DNA from: Hygrocybe punicea
Lineage: Eukaryota > Basidiomycota > Agaricomycetes > Agaricales > Hygrophoraceae
Assembly: GCA_963556145.1 (NCBI GenBank)
Contig: OY744463.1
Coordinates: forward strand, 4,278,001-4,342,000
Reading direction: 5' to 3'
Length of the DNA stretch: 64,000 bases
A program made the position numbers and the translations under genes. The notes under the pieces were generated by a model. It had not been told where the DNA came from. It saw only the letters and a list, made by a program, of their open reading frames with translations, and did not search any database. Positions 12,943 to 25,001 of this stretch are shown here, piece after piece; within the stretch, counting starts at the first letter, position 1, and each line of letters starts with the position of its first letter.

Positions 12943-14041
12943 ATGGACTCATTCCATGCAAAACTCGTTGCGGCTGCGGCGGGGTCAACCGTGACCGCGT
13001 TGACAAGTAAGTACTGTCAGTTGAGCGTCTTTTCCCCCCAATGACAGTCGGCAGTGACTCCGTTCGATGTCGTTAAAACTCGGCTGCAGACACAGCCGCC
13101 AGAGCCTCTCTTTCCACAGCCTCCTCCAAATACATGCTGTCAGCCAATAAATGTGTCGTGTGTGCGGAGGATGTCATCCCTTGCACAGTCATTCCAGGGA
13201 GAGGTTGTGTGCGTGTGGGACCGTGGAGTTTTCAGAACGGAGAGGGTGAATGGCTTTTTAGATGCTGTACGGCACGTATGGCGGGCCGAGGGCGCCCGTG
13301 GACTGTGGAAGGGTGCAGGTACAGCATTGTGGGTGGTTTCTCGTGGAAATAAGCATAACACTTTGGCTAACAATCCCTCGCATTTCTAGAGTCATCGGTG
13401 TCCCTGCATCCACATGTTACATGCTCACATATGACCGTTTGTTGAACGTAACCCTTCCTCCGTTGATATCTTCTCCATATCTTATTCCGCTCACCGCTGG
13501 CATATTGGCACGGACAACCATTACCAGTATCTTATCCCCCCTGGAACTAATCCGGACAAATCTCCAATCCACCCCCCTCTCTCCTAGTAATCCCAATACA
13601 CTCCGCTCGGTCCTTACTTCAGTCCATACACTCGTTCAATCTCAAGGCGTTCGGTCATTGTGGCGAGGTCTCGGACCTACATTGTGGAGGGATGTTCCTT
13701 TCAGTGGGATCTACTGGGCAAGTTATGAAGGTTGCAAACAATTATTCGCGCGGCGCGGGCGTTCGGGGGCGTGGGTGGCCTTCATTAGCGGAGCTTTCAG
13801 TGGGACGGCTTCGGCTCTCATAACCTCTCCTTTCGATGTTCTCAAAACGCGACGGCAAGCCTTGTTGATGTCGACCTCCTCTTTGCGGGTTACGTCCACT
13901 GTGCCTCTATTGCTACGGATAATCCGCACAGAGGGGGCGCCCGCTCTGTTTGCTGGTATATTGCCACGCATCGCGAAGATCGCCCCAGCATGTGGAATTA
14001 TGATTGCATGTTTCGAGGTTGGCACTCTCATTTCTATCTGA
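12943..14041 (+). CDS. MTM1: Mitochondrial carrier Mtm1/SLC25A39 type
   Basis: Three exons, 12943-13006, 13055-13328 and 13390-14041, give 329 aa. Three carrier repeats are visible, with signatures TPFDVVKTRLQ, SPLELIRTNLQ and SPFDVLKTRRQ. Each is followed by its EG segment (RAEGARGLWKGAGTAL, QSQGVRSLWRGLGPTLWRD, RTEGAPALFAGILPRI). A cysteine-containing insertion after the first repeat (CCQPINVSCVRRM) and the matrix segment before FLDAVRHVWRAEGA point to the Mtm1/SLC25A39-40 subgroup. In animals that subgroup imports glutathione, and in yeast it supports manganese loading of Sod2. The position is the inner mitochondrial membrane. The third repeat ends GIMIACFEVGTL. Subfamily assignment is good but rests on motif reading only. 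Confidence 0.88.
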
Positions 14042-14218
14042 AGTGACGATACTGAGTCCTTCTATCCCAGGGCATTGGCGGGTTCCTAGCAAAACCTCAC
14101 TGAGACCACATAGACATAGTGTAGAACACTCCATTACGTATGAGACTCCGTTCACTGTATCATGGCAAGCAATGGCATAGAGACATGGTATCCGGAGACA
14201 AAACGTTGGAATCTTCGT

Positions 14219-15283
14219 TTACCCCAACCGATTCATCTGCCGTTTCGCAGCAGACAGCTTCCCGCCTACTCGGTCTACGTCCTGATTCAAATCATCCAGC
14301 ATTTCGTTCTGCACAGCCAACTCGGACCCAATAGCTCCAGCCAGATGCTTCTGCCGTAACAAAATGGTGGAGAGTTGAGACAACTGCTGATCTTGTTGCT
14401 CCATCTTGACTTCCTGCAGCCGAAAAACACCAGTATCATCCAGAGGTCTTGTCTCAGCTGTCTCCTGTGGTTTAGAGGGAGCACCGAAAATTCTTGTGAC
14501 GGGCTTGAACGATGGCGTGCTCCCTAATAGTGCTTCTCGATCGGAGTCCGGGGCCAGGCTTTTCGATGCAGGCACCCCAACGATCCGTGTAGTCTGCCGC
14601 GCAATCGTCACCATCTTCCCAAGCTTCTCGCAGTCGTCCTGCAACCGCGCAACCATATCTGTGCGCCTCTGCAGCTCCCCCGCGTTCATTCCACCCTTCC
14701 CCAATTCTTCCAGCCCGGTCCCAAGTGTCCCAATGCGAGTGAGGATGCCCGCAAGCTTCTGCTTTGCGTCGACGTTGGATTTGTGCGAGGCACTGACGTC
14801 TCCGAGGTCGGAGAGGGCGTCGCGCTTGTTGATGGCTGCACGCACGTCCCGTATTCGTGCTTGCAGCTCAATATGCTCGTCTAGCCACGACGTAGATGTA
14901 AATTGTGTGGGCGGTCCTCCACCTTGTCTCCCAGGAGGTACCCCCAGAAACTCGCGAAACACGAAGCTCTCTCTCCACTTCTCCTCTTTCGAACTGATGA
15001 TTGCGCGGAGATACGTCTCCAGACCCGTTCGTCTCTCCTCTAATATTGTCGAGTCGTGGAGTGATCTCAGGATAGAAAACGAGTGCTTTGGTGGTAGTTG
15101 GCAAGGTGGTGGAGTTCCGGTGGATTTGGTGAGTTCTGTGTGGAGGTCAACGAACTCTGAGTATCGCCGCCACATTTGCCATGACCGAACGTGAGCTTGG
15201 ATCTTTATTGTATAGACGGTGTGAGGTTTGGGGTCAGAGCGTTCTTCATGTTTTGGGATGCACACGGCTTGGATGGCGGTCAT
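14219..15283 (-). CDS. VAM7: Vacuolar Qc-SNARE Vam7 (PX + SNARE)
   Basis: A single exon of 354 aa encodes a soluble SNARE that binds PI3P on the vacuole and drives homotypic fusion. The PX domain covers roughly residues 1-115 (YTIKIQAHVRSWQMWRRYSEF, QLPPKHSF, LETYLRAIISS). The middle is helical. The C-terminal SNARE motif runs from about 290 (QEVKMEQQDQQLSQLSTIL..) with the zero-layer Gln in SELAVQNEMLDDLN, and there is no C-terminal membrane anchor, as in Vam7. The ATG at 15281-15283 is the first usable start. The upstream in-frame codons lack an ATG. Confidence 0.9.
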   Translation of the reverse strand: MTAIQAVCIPKHEERSDPKPHTVYTIKIQAHVRSWQMWRRYSEFVDLHTELTKSTGTPPPCQLPPKHSFSILRSLHDSTILEERRTGLETYLRAIISSKEEKWRESFVFREFLGVPPGRQGGGPPTQFTSTSWLDEHIELQARIRDVRAAINKRDALSDLGDVSASHKSNVDAKQKLAGILTRIGTLGTGLEELGKGGMNAGELQRRTDMVARLQDDCEKLGKMVTIARQTTRIVGVPASKSLAPDSDREALLGSTPSFKPVTRIFGAPSKPQETAETRPLDDTGVFRLQEVKMEQQDQQLSQLSTILLRQKHLAGAIGSELAVQNEMLDDLNQDVDRVGGKLSAAKRQMNRLG

Positions 15284-15363
15284 TGTGTCGGTTCTTGTTT
15301 GCCTGTGAGTCACGCGTCACGGCGTGCGTCCTCCAGTCACAATATTATAATAATGAGTCCTAG

Positions 15364-16471
15364 CTACAATTTTGATCCCGTTACAATAACAAACCGCGCC
15401 CCGACACCGGCATACCACTGCACAACATTCCCAAAAACCCACCACCCGACCCCACGACTCTTCAAAAATCTAATAAAACCAGGAAACACATCTTCGCTCA
15501 CATCCTCTATTGTCACATCCACAAACCCAATTTCTTCCAATGCCTGGACATACTTCTCCGGGGAAATCATATTGGCTCTTGGCATCGATCCAACAAGCGG
15601 CGCTAGAAGCCTCGTCAGATTATTTTGGAGAGCTTCAGGAGAAAAGCAGATATCGGCGAGTGCAATGCGACCACCACGTGACAAACGAGCGAAGCATTGG
15701 CCGAGGAAGATATCCCGAGTATTAAAATGATATGCGCAATCCAAAGCTAATATCGTGGTGAAAGGCAGTGATTGGGAGGATGGGTCCAACGGATGTCCGA
15801 TTTCAGAAGGTCGGAAGACCGCATCCCCATGATAAAGGGTGATCTCCGTCTTGAAATGGTCCATGATACGTGTCAATCGATCCTTAGAACGTTGGTGGTG
15901 AGAAGCAAGACTTGTTATGCCGGTGAGACGAGCAGGGCGAGGGACGGAAGGATGAGTGACCTGGAAAATCAGGGATTCGCCGGTTCCGTGGCCAACATCT
16001 AAGCCAATTGATCAAGACGTACTACGTGTTCATTGGCAGTTGCATACCAAGAACATTTCCGCCAGCCTTACACCCTGCTGCGTGCGTAAGTCTCAAGGCG
16101 AGGGCTGGGTTTTCTATCAAAACACGCTTGGTTTTTACAATGTTTTTGACATATTACCTTCACAAGCCTGCGGGAAGATATTCGAATTCTGTGCCACAAC
16201 GGTTATTTATGCCAGTAACAAGAAAACAAAACCTCACTTTCCAAAACCCCATGTTGAGCCATTCAGTCCGTGGGTCTGATTCCGAGTCTTCCCCTGATAG
16301 TTCGTTCAGAGATAGATGAAACATGCTATATGGATCCTGGCAGATCATAGCTAGCCATGAACATACTAATATTGTGCTCCCAACTAGTGCGTAGGCTAAA
16401 ATCTGAGTAAAGCCAAAGTACCAGTCGCGAGATAACACGGTCAAGAAGATTGGTAATACTGGAAGGAACAT
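15364..16471 (-). CDS. Membrane-anchored class I SAM-dependent methyltransferase
   Basis: Four exons (16471-16238, 16167-16158, 16104-16048, 15998-15364) give 311 aa in one frame. The N-terminus has two hydrophobic segments (MFLPVLPIFLTVLSRDWYF and ILAYALVGSTILVCSWLAMI). The Rossmann methyltransferase domain follows: NMGFWKACEALALRL, motif I NVLDVGHGTGESLIF, motif II-like FTTILALDCAYHF, and post-II LSRGGRIALADICFS. Exon 2 is a 10-nt micro-exon whose inclusion is needed to join FWK to ACEAL. The layout resembles fungal methyltransferases related to the sterol/COQ5 type, but the substrate cannot be read from sequence. The gene lies directly downstream of, and perhaps overlaps, the SRPBCC-like gene. 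Confidence 0.8.
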
Positions 16472-17073
16472 GAGCAAGGTAGGAGTTAAGCCTGATGGTC
16501 GCTGTCGTCCGCTGCAGACTCGGATTAGATGGATTTCCGTAGCGCGAGAAATAACAGCACCAACGGGGGGAGGAAGGCTCCGGGTTCTCCAACTTGGCGG
16601 CAAGTGTCGCCAATATCTCCGGGCGAGTGGTTTTTATCGTGCTGATGATGTATGGTGCGAAAACGAAAAAGCTCTGCAGACGACTTTGGAGAACTAGGCA
16701 TGAAGTTATTCACAATGAAACCTACCTTTATGGAAGTTTCCACCTCAACCTGAGTCCCGCCTTCGATGCTCCTCGCCTTCCATTGACTCCTCACTCTCGT
16801 TCCAAAATTCGCATCTACGTCCGAAATCATTCCATCTTCCAGAGTTGTAAACCTCGCCTTGAAGTTGGTTTCCGTGTGAAAACAGCCGAGAAAAGAGATT
16901 GTATCCGTGACATGGTAAAGGTTTGCATCGGTGGGATCAACCGTGTAGCCGGTTGCGAGTGAACCGAGTTTAATGAGTGCAACGGGGTCGTGCAGGACTT
17001 TGAGGACTGCAACGAGTGGAACATGTACTATCTTCGAGGCAAAGCTAGTGTTGTTGACAGTAAACGGCGACAT
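16326..17073 (-). CDS. SRPBCC/polyketide-cyclase-like fold protein (3' end uncertain)
   Basis: The first exon encodes about 116 aa (start at 17071-17073: MSPFTVNNTSFASKIVHVPL). It shows the pattern of the small START/SRPBCC-like proteins common in agaricomycetes: VLKVLHDPVALIKLGSLA, YHVTDTISFLGCFHTETNF, and RSQWKARSIEGGTQVEVETS. After an intron (gtaggt..ctgcag) the frame continues FFVFAPYIISTIKTTRPEI and LATLAAKLENPEPSS. It then stays open until a stop at 16326, which runs into exon 1 of the downstream methyltransferase. The natural end is probably near KLENPEPSS or another splice. Such proteins may bind small hydrophobic ligands; no specific role can be assigned. Confidence 0.6.
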
Positions 17074-17237
17074 GCCAGTGGTTTAGAAATAACCTTTGAT
17101 TCTACTTTCACAAATTTAGGCGGCCAAATATTACGTAATAAAGGCTGTGCAAACGAAATCGACGACTACAACGTACAGCATAGTAACCAAAGGATCTATA
17201 TATATATTGAACACTGCCATATATCCATCCCGACCAT

Positions 17238-18701
17238 CTAGACGGACACCGCTTTGGAATTGGCAGCCTTCTGTTCTGGTTCTTCTTTCGGTTCAGGGAT
17301 TTCGCCAATATCGACATGGCCGATGACATATCGAAGGACGTCGCTGAGAGTGATGATCCCCAGAAGCCGGCCCTTCTTGCCACCCTTTCTCTCTTCCTCC
17401 TGAATAGAAAGAACGTCGAGCGAGAACAACCGGAGATGAAGAGGTACTCACCTCGCCTTCCACAACCACGAGCCTGTGCACTCGTCGTTTCTCTATGAGC
17501 TGCAACAATGTTCCGAGAGAGTCCGAGGCGGAACAAATGACAACGCCAGGGAAGTCTGACGAGCGTTGCTTGAGGGCCTCTGATATTGTGAGATCAAGCG
17601 ACTGGTAAGCTCCCAAGCGAACCAGTGTCTGAGATAAAGATATCGTATTAATTATTGGGAGCGTCAACGAATTCGCCAACTCACAATGACATCGACAGTT
17701 TCATACAGATTGACCACAACTCCGTTTTCGTCTATGATAGGGACCGCAGATATAGAACGTTCAGAAAACATATGGACGACATCGAAAACACGTGAAGTTA
17801 GTGTTGCAGTAGCGATTGGTTGGAAACAATTGGGAACATCGGACGCGTCCGGACATAGTGGCGTCGAGACGTAGGTCCCAATCCTTAGTTTACGCAATGG
17901 TAAATGAAGTTGTGAGACGTCTTTAGTGCACTACCGTGTGATGTTCAATCAACGTCAACACAACGCCTTCAAGACTACACGTACGTTGATAGCAATAAAT
18001 TTCAGAAGGCGGTACTGTGTTAAGACGGACACGATGACTTCATGTCGGGTTTCTGTATCCCGATCTAGTAAGGGTAGGCGGCGAGCATGCGTCTGGATGA
18101 GCAGTCTTGCGGCATCGTAGAGTGTGCTGGATGGATGTTCGTGTAGAAGTGGCGGGGTCGCAACTCCAAGACTCTTCTCGATATCTGCAAATAACGTAAA
18201 ATTGCATCCGTGGTAATTGATGAATGCGAAGTACCTCTCAAAGATTCCAATCGAAAAGTCTCGACGTCCGCTGCCGCAGTATAGTAGGAAGCGGTTCGGT
18301 AGTAATGCTGGATCAAATGGATAAGGTCCAGGACGGTTAGCATCCCTGCAAAACGTGACTGTTCGCTATTCCAGAGCGGAGCGGAAACGACACCTGAATA
18401 CAGTGTTAGAAGTGATTGTTGGGATATGACAGGAATGGTCAATTCCCTCACCGTTCAACAACAGACACTGTAAAGCCTTCTTGACATTGAGCTTTGTGTC
18501 CAAAACTATCAGTCGAAAACTGATTGGGAGGGCATCGTAGGATGTATGTGATTTAAGAAAGGATCGGATGGCGTGCAAGGATGCCTCGTGAGATTCCTGT
18601 GTCTGCGGTGGAGGAAGGTGGGATGGGCGACGACGAGAAGGTTTTCGCTTGACTTTGGACGAAGCTGCTGGCGACAATGTTGCATGAATTGGGTGCATCA
18701 T
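17238..18701 (-). CDS. SNF4: AMPK gamma subunit Snf4 (four CBS domains)
   Basis: Snf4 is the nucleotide-sensing regulatory subunit of the SNF1/AMPK kinase. From the tandem ATGs at 18696-18701, a Ser/Pro/Arg-rich leader (KVKRKPSRRRPSHLPPPQ) precedes the Snf4 start AIRSFLKSHTSYDALPISFR. The CBS repeats then follow: NVKKALQCLLLNGVVSAPLW..MLTVLDLIHLIQHYY; DAARLLIQTHARRLPLLDRD; RVFDVVHMFSERSISAVPII..YETVDVI; LLQLIEKRRVHRLVVV..GIITLSDVLRYVIG. All four are present with the expected spacing, split by about seven short introns. The C-terminus adds a Glu/Pro/Lys tail (EIPEPKEEPEQKAANSK). It is divergent from SSH4, with about 200 bp between starts. Confidence 0.93.
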
Positions 18702-18902
18702 GCAAACGTATGAGGCGTTGAAGCTTGAGGAATTATAATAACTTGAAGCGCCGGGCTGTAGGCTTTCAGTCAAAGGTGGTAAGAATGATAAATATTCCCA
18801 CACTACATCGCATAATAAATAATAAATAAGACATTCACCGTCTCCATCACCTCCCAACTGACATCGACAACGATAGCTGGACAACCTCTCTCTCTACTTC
18901 CC

Positions 18903-20904
18903 ATGACCCACGACAACCTCGATGACCTCCACCGCCTTCAATCCGAGATAACATTTCCTGGTATCCAACATTTACAAGATATATTATTGGGTGGTTCGGC
19001 GGGAACAGAGGCACCAGACCTACCCAACCCCCCACCGCACGATGCCTTGCTCGTTCTACTGCCTCTTCTTATCGTGCTTTCCACATTTCTTTTTCTTCTC
19101 CTGCTTTTCCTTTTGTGTGCAGTTCTCATTCGCAGACGACGGGGCATCATTCTCGGTGACAATGACGGGCCTGTTGACATCAGCAGAGAAGATATGGTCA
19201 ATGGTGATGGTGGCTTTGAGGGCGTTGAAACTCGCTGGCTCGAGGGCGCTCCTGAGGCAGTCCGAAGAGCATATCTTCGAGCCAAAGGTTTGTATTTCCT
19301 CGTCGTGTGGCTGTGTACCTGAAGGTGGCTAACGGGCTGCGCGATGACTTTCTTCGCTAGAATACCAATTGCAATACCCTCCCAACTCTCTGCCCACAGA
19401 TATCACGTTATCGCAGTTTCTGTCGATCCAAGAAAAGGGCGTGTCTGCGTGGTCATTTGAGCCAGACTACGAAACGGTCAATTCACTGCTTGTCCACTCC
19501 CGTACCGAAATTACATTCCTTCCCGACCCCGCGACATCGTCATGCGTTCAGTCCAATCTCCCGCTTCCAAAACTCAACGAGGTCTACTATTGGGAGGTTA
19601 AGATGTTTGACCTTCCTGGTACCACAACTGTCGCCGTAGGTTTAGCCACAAAACCGTATCCTGCCTTCCGGCTACCGGGTCTAAGCCGATACTCCGTCGC
19701 ATACTACTCTAACGGAGACAAATCACACAATTATCCTTTCACCACCGCGCCATTTGGTCCTCTTTTAAAAGAGGGCGACGTTCTTGGCGTAGGATACCGT
19801 CCGCGAACAGGAACAGTCTTCTTTACCCGCAATGGCCGCAAGATGGAGGACGCTTTCATAGGCTTAAGCCGATGGAATCTGTTTCCGACAATCGGGGCTG
19901 ATGGGCCGTGCAGTGTTCATGTCAACTTCGGACAGGCGGGATTTGTATTCATTGAAGCAAACGTGAAGAAATGGGGTTTAGCCCCAAGCGTTGGTACTCT
20001 CGCGCCTCCTCCGGCATACGGTAGCGAGCGAGGTAGTATCCTGCTAGATGTTGGGGGAGGCATACTACCAACATCAGATACAGTCACCACTCGAGGCAGT
20101 CCCCATGTTGTTTCACCACCAAGACGTGCTCGCCGATCGCGACGTCCAAGGAACATCCCTTCGACGGCTCCGGCGGCATCATCACCGCTACGAACGTCTT
20201 CACTGGCTCCAACGCCCTTGACCCCACCACCACCAATCACTCCCATTGATGAAGAGCATGAGGAAACGGCGGGACCTTCAACATCACGGAGATACATATC
20301 TCCTACAGATTCACCATTTCACTCCTCGCATAATACCAATCTGCCACCGACACCGGGCGGAGAGCAAAGCGATGAGGATGACGAGGACGGTGTGATTGTC
20401 TCTCCGTCCTCGTCGTCGTCTTCCAGATCCCCATCGCCTGGAGGAGCTTCAGGTGCGAGAAACCCGTTTAGTACGCCTCGGCATCAGCGCCACAGTTCCC
20501 TCACTCATTTCGCCGCCTCATTATCCGACACAGGCTCAGAATTGACAGTCCAGGTACATTCACCTCCTGATTCACCAAGAAGTCCAAACCCACCTACACC
20601 TCATCCCCGTGATATCCATTTGCAGGCGTTATCTCGGTCAGGTGCCGATTATTATCGTGCGGGCAGTTCCGGAAGTGAAAGCGAGGTTCCTGCAGAAAGG
20701 CTGCCATCCCAGACCACCGCTATCACGAGACAGGATCCACCGGCCTATTCACCTTTGGATGCTTTCACCTATGCGGATGGCGTGCATATCGATTTGCCAG
20801 CTGAATTTATTGCGGCTGCCTTGGAAGGAGGCACACCTCCCGCTAGTTCCATGGGGCAGGCGAATATTTCTCGGTCCGACAGACGTAGAAGTCGGAGAAG
20901 ATAG
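18903..20904 (+). CDS. SSH4: Ssh4/Ear1-type Rsp5 adaptor (TM + SPRY + PPxY)
   Basis: Two exons, 18903-19287 and 19361-20904, give 642 aa. A single transmembrane segment (about residues 47-75, LLVLLPLLIVLSTFLFLLLL) is followed by RRRRG, then a SPRY domain at about 165-330. SPRY features are YYWEVKMFDLPGTTTVAVGL, GDVLGVGYRPRTGTVFFTRN and FPTIGADGPCSVHVNFGQAG. The long disordered tail carries PY motifs PPPAYGS and DPPAYSP for binding the Nedd4-type ligase Rsp5. In yeast Ssh4 sorts vacuolar-membrane and endosomal cargo. The gene ends RRSRRR. Its last ~137 codons repeat at 28656-29066 beyond the N gap. Confidence 0.9.
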
Positions 20905-21252
20905 ACAGTGTTGATGGTTCATATTGAACGATGGTTGGTATCTTACGCGGGTCATTTATTTAACTGAGCAGCTGATTTGCATCTTAGTACAACGAGCATG
21001 ATATATCCGTTGTGTTTGTAAATGTGTTTCTGTAGTGGACGTGATTCTAGGGAACAAATTCAACTATCTTTCCACTCCTTTGTCACAAATTTCGATACCG
21101 ATACGAAGAGCAAAAGTCACCATCACCTAGTATAAGCTGAAATAGCCTTGGGGCCTGGAACCTGTGCTCTAAGTTACTGTTTGGATATTATCTAATTCAA
21201 GACGGAGGCACTATCGATGTATATTTCTTGTTCGGTGCCGATGGAACCTGTT
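20905..21252. other. Convergent 3' flank between SSH4 and AspRS
   Basis: These 348 bp lie between two stop codons on opposite strands. I see no gene, tRNA or repeat; it presumably holds both 3' UTRs and polyadenylation signals. It occurs again at 29067-29414. Confidence 0.5.
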
Positions 21253-23181
21253 CTACGGGTCGAGCCTCTTCGGGTCTCGGGGGAACATTGACGCCCTCCT
21301 GATATTGTTCAGCTTCAAGAACAACATTAACACACGCTCCAACCCGATACCGCCCCCACCGTGCGGCGCACAGCCCATCCGAAATGCATCGAGGTACCCT
21401 TTCATCGACTCTGGGTCGACACCTTTGCTGCGCATCTTCTCTGTGAGGAGATTCGGGTCATGGATACGCTGCGCGCCAGAGAGGATTTCTTCGCCACGCA
21501 TGAAAAAGTCGTACGAGTTGGAGAGCGTCTGGCATTAAGAAGAATCCTGTGGTGAGCTTGTTTGAAGAGAGTGATCTGTAGAATAAGGACATACGGGGTC
21601 ATTGGGGTCGGGCATAGTATAGAAGGGACGAAGGTCCATGGGAAATTTATCGATAATGTAGTAGTCGGTGTCGTACTTGACCTTAACGAGTCGCCCAAGC
21701 CGTTTCTCGTTCTCGGTGCTGCAACCGTTTCTGATCAGCCGCAATATCGTTCAGAAAATGGTAGAACTACCAACTTGATATCATCCAAATCATCCCTTGG
21801 AACTCCGTCTGCCACTAGGATGTCTACAGCTTCCCTAAATGTCAACTTCAACGTCCCTTCAGGCCCTTCTCGCCACTTGAACTCTTCGGCCGGGAACTGC
21901 TTTCTGACTACTTCGATCTCACCCTTGTACTGGTCTCGCAGGCCTTTGAATATGCTCAAAAACAATCCGTCAAGCAGCTCTATCACCTCATGGTAATGCT
22001 CCTCAATGGTCATCTCGAGGTCAAGCCCGATGAACTCTGTGAGATGGCGATGAGTGTTGGAGTCCTCTGCGCGGAAGACGGGACCAATTTCATACACCCG
22101 CTCGAAGTCGGCAGCAATAGCCATTTGCTTTGCGAGTTGGGGAGATTGCGCGAGGAAGGCGTTTCCTAACAGAATTTTCCGATTGGAAACGAAAAGAAGG
22201 CCATACTGGCAGATGACATACCTTTGAAGTAGCCAACCTTGAATACAGATGCACCCGATTCTGTGGCAGCTCCTTGTAGTTTCGGGCTGTGAATCTCCGT
22301 GAAACCATCCTTGGATAAGAAAAGTCGGAAAAGGTCTCCGATGGCAGCCTGCAACTTGAAGACCGCTTGGTTCGTTTGGGTCTAGAGAAATATCTAGCAT
22401 CATTAAAAGGGGAAGAAGGTGGGGCAAGACCCACTCGCAGATCGACAACTCGATTGTTAAGGCGGGTGTCGAGGAGAACCCGGTTAAATTGGGTTTCGGA
22501 CTCTATTTCAGTCTCGGGACGTGCCGCATCATCGAGAGAGAATGGCAGCCGTCCATCTATCCCAGAGATCAAATGAAGCTACTATCGCAATTAAATAAGG
22601 GTCACAGACAGCAGTACGAGCTCACCTGCGAAACATGTACCTCCACATCGCCGATGCTTGCGCTGGTGATGGTCTGAGGGCTCTTCTGGACCACGCCTTC
22701 AACAAGAACAATACTTTCGTCCGCCAAGCTGGCGGCCCATTTGATCATCTGTTTCGACACCTTTTTCTCAGCGACTGTGAGAAGGGCCTGCACGGTGTCG
22801 GTGCGTTGACGAAGGTTCAAGAATAATATCTTGTTGCCTTGGGCTCGCGAGGTTTGGACCCGCGCGCGAAGGAGGACCATCTGACCGTCGAGGGCGGCGG
22901 AAAGAGTGCAGATTTGCGTTCGGGATTTGCGTGGCCTGGACTGGGACTGATGAAGAGGTAGGGGGCCATAAAATTCAGAAGCGAAGTCCTGTCGATGACC
23001 GTAGATGTGGGTTAGATGGAAAGAAAGGACTTGGAAGACGCACGGTTTCAGAGGCCGCTTGCTGGTTTGCGAGCTCTTCCTGCCTGGCAGCCTTCTCCGC
23101 AGCCTTTTTGTCTTTTTCTACCTGTTTTGCCCGCTTTTTGAGCTCGTTTTTGGATGGACCCGTTGGATCGGGAGACGACAT
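21253..23181 (-). CDS. DPS1: Aspartyl-tRNA synthetase, cytoplasmic
   Basis: A class IIb synthetase that charges tRNA-Asp. On the minus strand from the ATG at 23179-23181, a Lys-rich N-terminal helix ([20 protein letters not shown]) binds tRNA in the fungal enzymes. The OB-fold anticodon-binding domain follows ([20 protein letters not shown]), then [20 protein letters not shown], motif 1 region [30 protein letters not shown], motif 2 [15 protein letters not shown] and motif 3 [12 protein letters not shown]. The C-terminus [15 protein letters not shown] is typical. About seven introns interrupt it. It is divergent from the aminotransferase gene with about 294 bp between starts. A second apparent copy lies at 29415-31343. 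Confidence 0.95.
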
Positions 23182-23475
23182 CGTGTCGAAGGGGGTTAAC
23201 GGGCGATTTCCTTTGATTCCGATACTAAACGCGGAAACTTTCAAAGGCCTTGAAACAAATATTATTGTGAACGCTCGACATCATGATTGCCCTGGCTAAG
23301 GCTGGCTTACTTTGTACGACCACTGGTAATTCGGCCTAAGAGCTGAGCGGTGAGCACGTGTTCTTGCAGTTTTTTTACAACAACAGTCGGTTACCCATCT
23401 ATACCCTGTTTTGCTCAAGTCTCTTGGACGCTCCTTTTGTCTTGCTCGTCGATTCCCACTTTTTATACACTCGAA

Positions 23476-25001
23476 ATGCTCGCGAGAAATCTAACTCGAC
23501 TCACCGCGGATGGTGCCATCTCACTCCGTACCATTTCGACATGGTCTGCAGTCCCTACCGGCCCTCCTGACCCCATCCTTGGTATGTTCTATCAAGCACA
23601 ATTTCCTTTGACTGACACAGCAACAGGTGTAACGGAAGCCTTCAAAGCTGACAAGGACCCTCGCAAAATCAACCTTGGCGTCGGCGCGTACAGAGACGAA
23701 CATGGCCAGCCGTATGTGCTTGGTTGTGTCAAGAAGGTCTGTGGTATTATGGTGGAATACAACTCTACTTAGCTTAACGCTACAGGCTGAAGAATTGTTG
23801 TCGGTGTCAAAGCCCGACAAGGAGTATCTTCCAATCACTGGTCTCCCAGAGTTCACCCAGGCAGCTGCCAAACTAGCTTATGGTGCTGATAGCATCCCTT
23901 TTACTCAAAACGCTGTGTGTCGCTCACTGTGATCCCCTGTCGCGGCTGTGCTGATATAACGTATCTAGATCTCTATTGCTCAGTCTATCTCAGGCACAGG
24001 TGCCCTGCGCATTGGCGGTGCTTTTCTTGCGCGGCACTATCCACACTCTAAGATAATATACATTCCTGTGCCGTCCTGGGGCAACCATAACTCGGTCTTC
24101 CGCGACTCGGGCCTCGAGGTGCGCACCTACAGGTACTTTGACAAAAAGACCGTAGGACTGGATTTCGAGGGACTTAAAGCTGATCTAATGGTTAGTTTTG
24201 CTAAACTGTTTCTTGTCTGAATGTGATGAGATATTGTGTAGGCAGCTCCGGACAAGAGCATCGTTCTATTCCACGCTTGTGCGCACAATCCGACCGGAGT
24301 CGACCCAACGCCAAAGGAATGGGCTGAGGTCTCGGATGTTGTGAAGGAGAAACAGCTGTTCCCCTTCTTTGATATGGCGTACCAAGGTTTCGCGTCTGGT
24401 TCCGCATCGCGCGACGCATTTGCTGTGCGACACTTCGTTTCGCAAGGCCATCAGGTAGCGCTTGCCCAGTCTTTTGCGAAAAATATGGGATTGTACGGCG
24501 AGCGCGTTGGTGCGTTCTCGCTGACAACGGTGGACGCTGAGGAGAAAGCACGCGTGGACAGCCAGCTGAAGATTGTGATCCGGCCAATGTATTCGAACCC
24601 GCCGTTGCACGGTGCGCGGATTGCCAGTACAATACTTGGGAATCAGGCGTTGTATGCTCAATGGGAAGACGAGGTGAGGGTGATGGCGGAGAGGATCATC
24701 AGCATGCGGGAGAGGTTGTATGGGCTGTTGACGAACGAACTGAAGACGCCCGGGGAGTGGGGCCATATCAAGAACCAGATTGGCATGTTCAGGTATGGGC
24801 GATGCAGGTTTTGCACTGGTCCTTCTCACGAACACAAATCATAGCTTCACTGGACTGACGGGGCCGCAGACAAGGGCGCTTGCGGAAAAGGCGCACATCT
24901 ACATGACCGCAGACGGACGGATTTCCATGGCTGGGTTGAATGATTCGAACGTGGTGTACTTCTCAGAGAGCATCGATGCTGCTGTTCGGGGTAACCTATA
25001 A
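23476..25001 (+). CDS. AAT1: Aspartate aminotransferase, mitochondrial type
   Basis: A PLP enzyme interconverting aspartate/2-oxoglutarate and oxaloacetate/glutamate in the malate-aspartate shuttle. Six or more exons start at the ATG at 23476. The N-terminus [20 protein letters not shown] is Arg/Ser/Thr-rich and lacks acidic residues near the start, as in a mitochondrial presequence. Family signatures are [79 protein letters not shown], the PLP lysine in [14 protein letters not shown], and [11 protein letters not shown]. It ends [11 protein letters not shown] second apparent copy is at 31638-33163. Confidence 0.95.

Noticed and set aside
14406..15194. 262-codon open frame on the plus strand
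   Set aside because: Antisense shadow of the single-exon VAM7 gene; no domain and unlikely composition.
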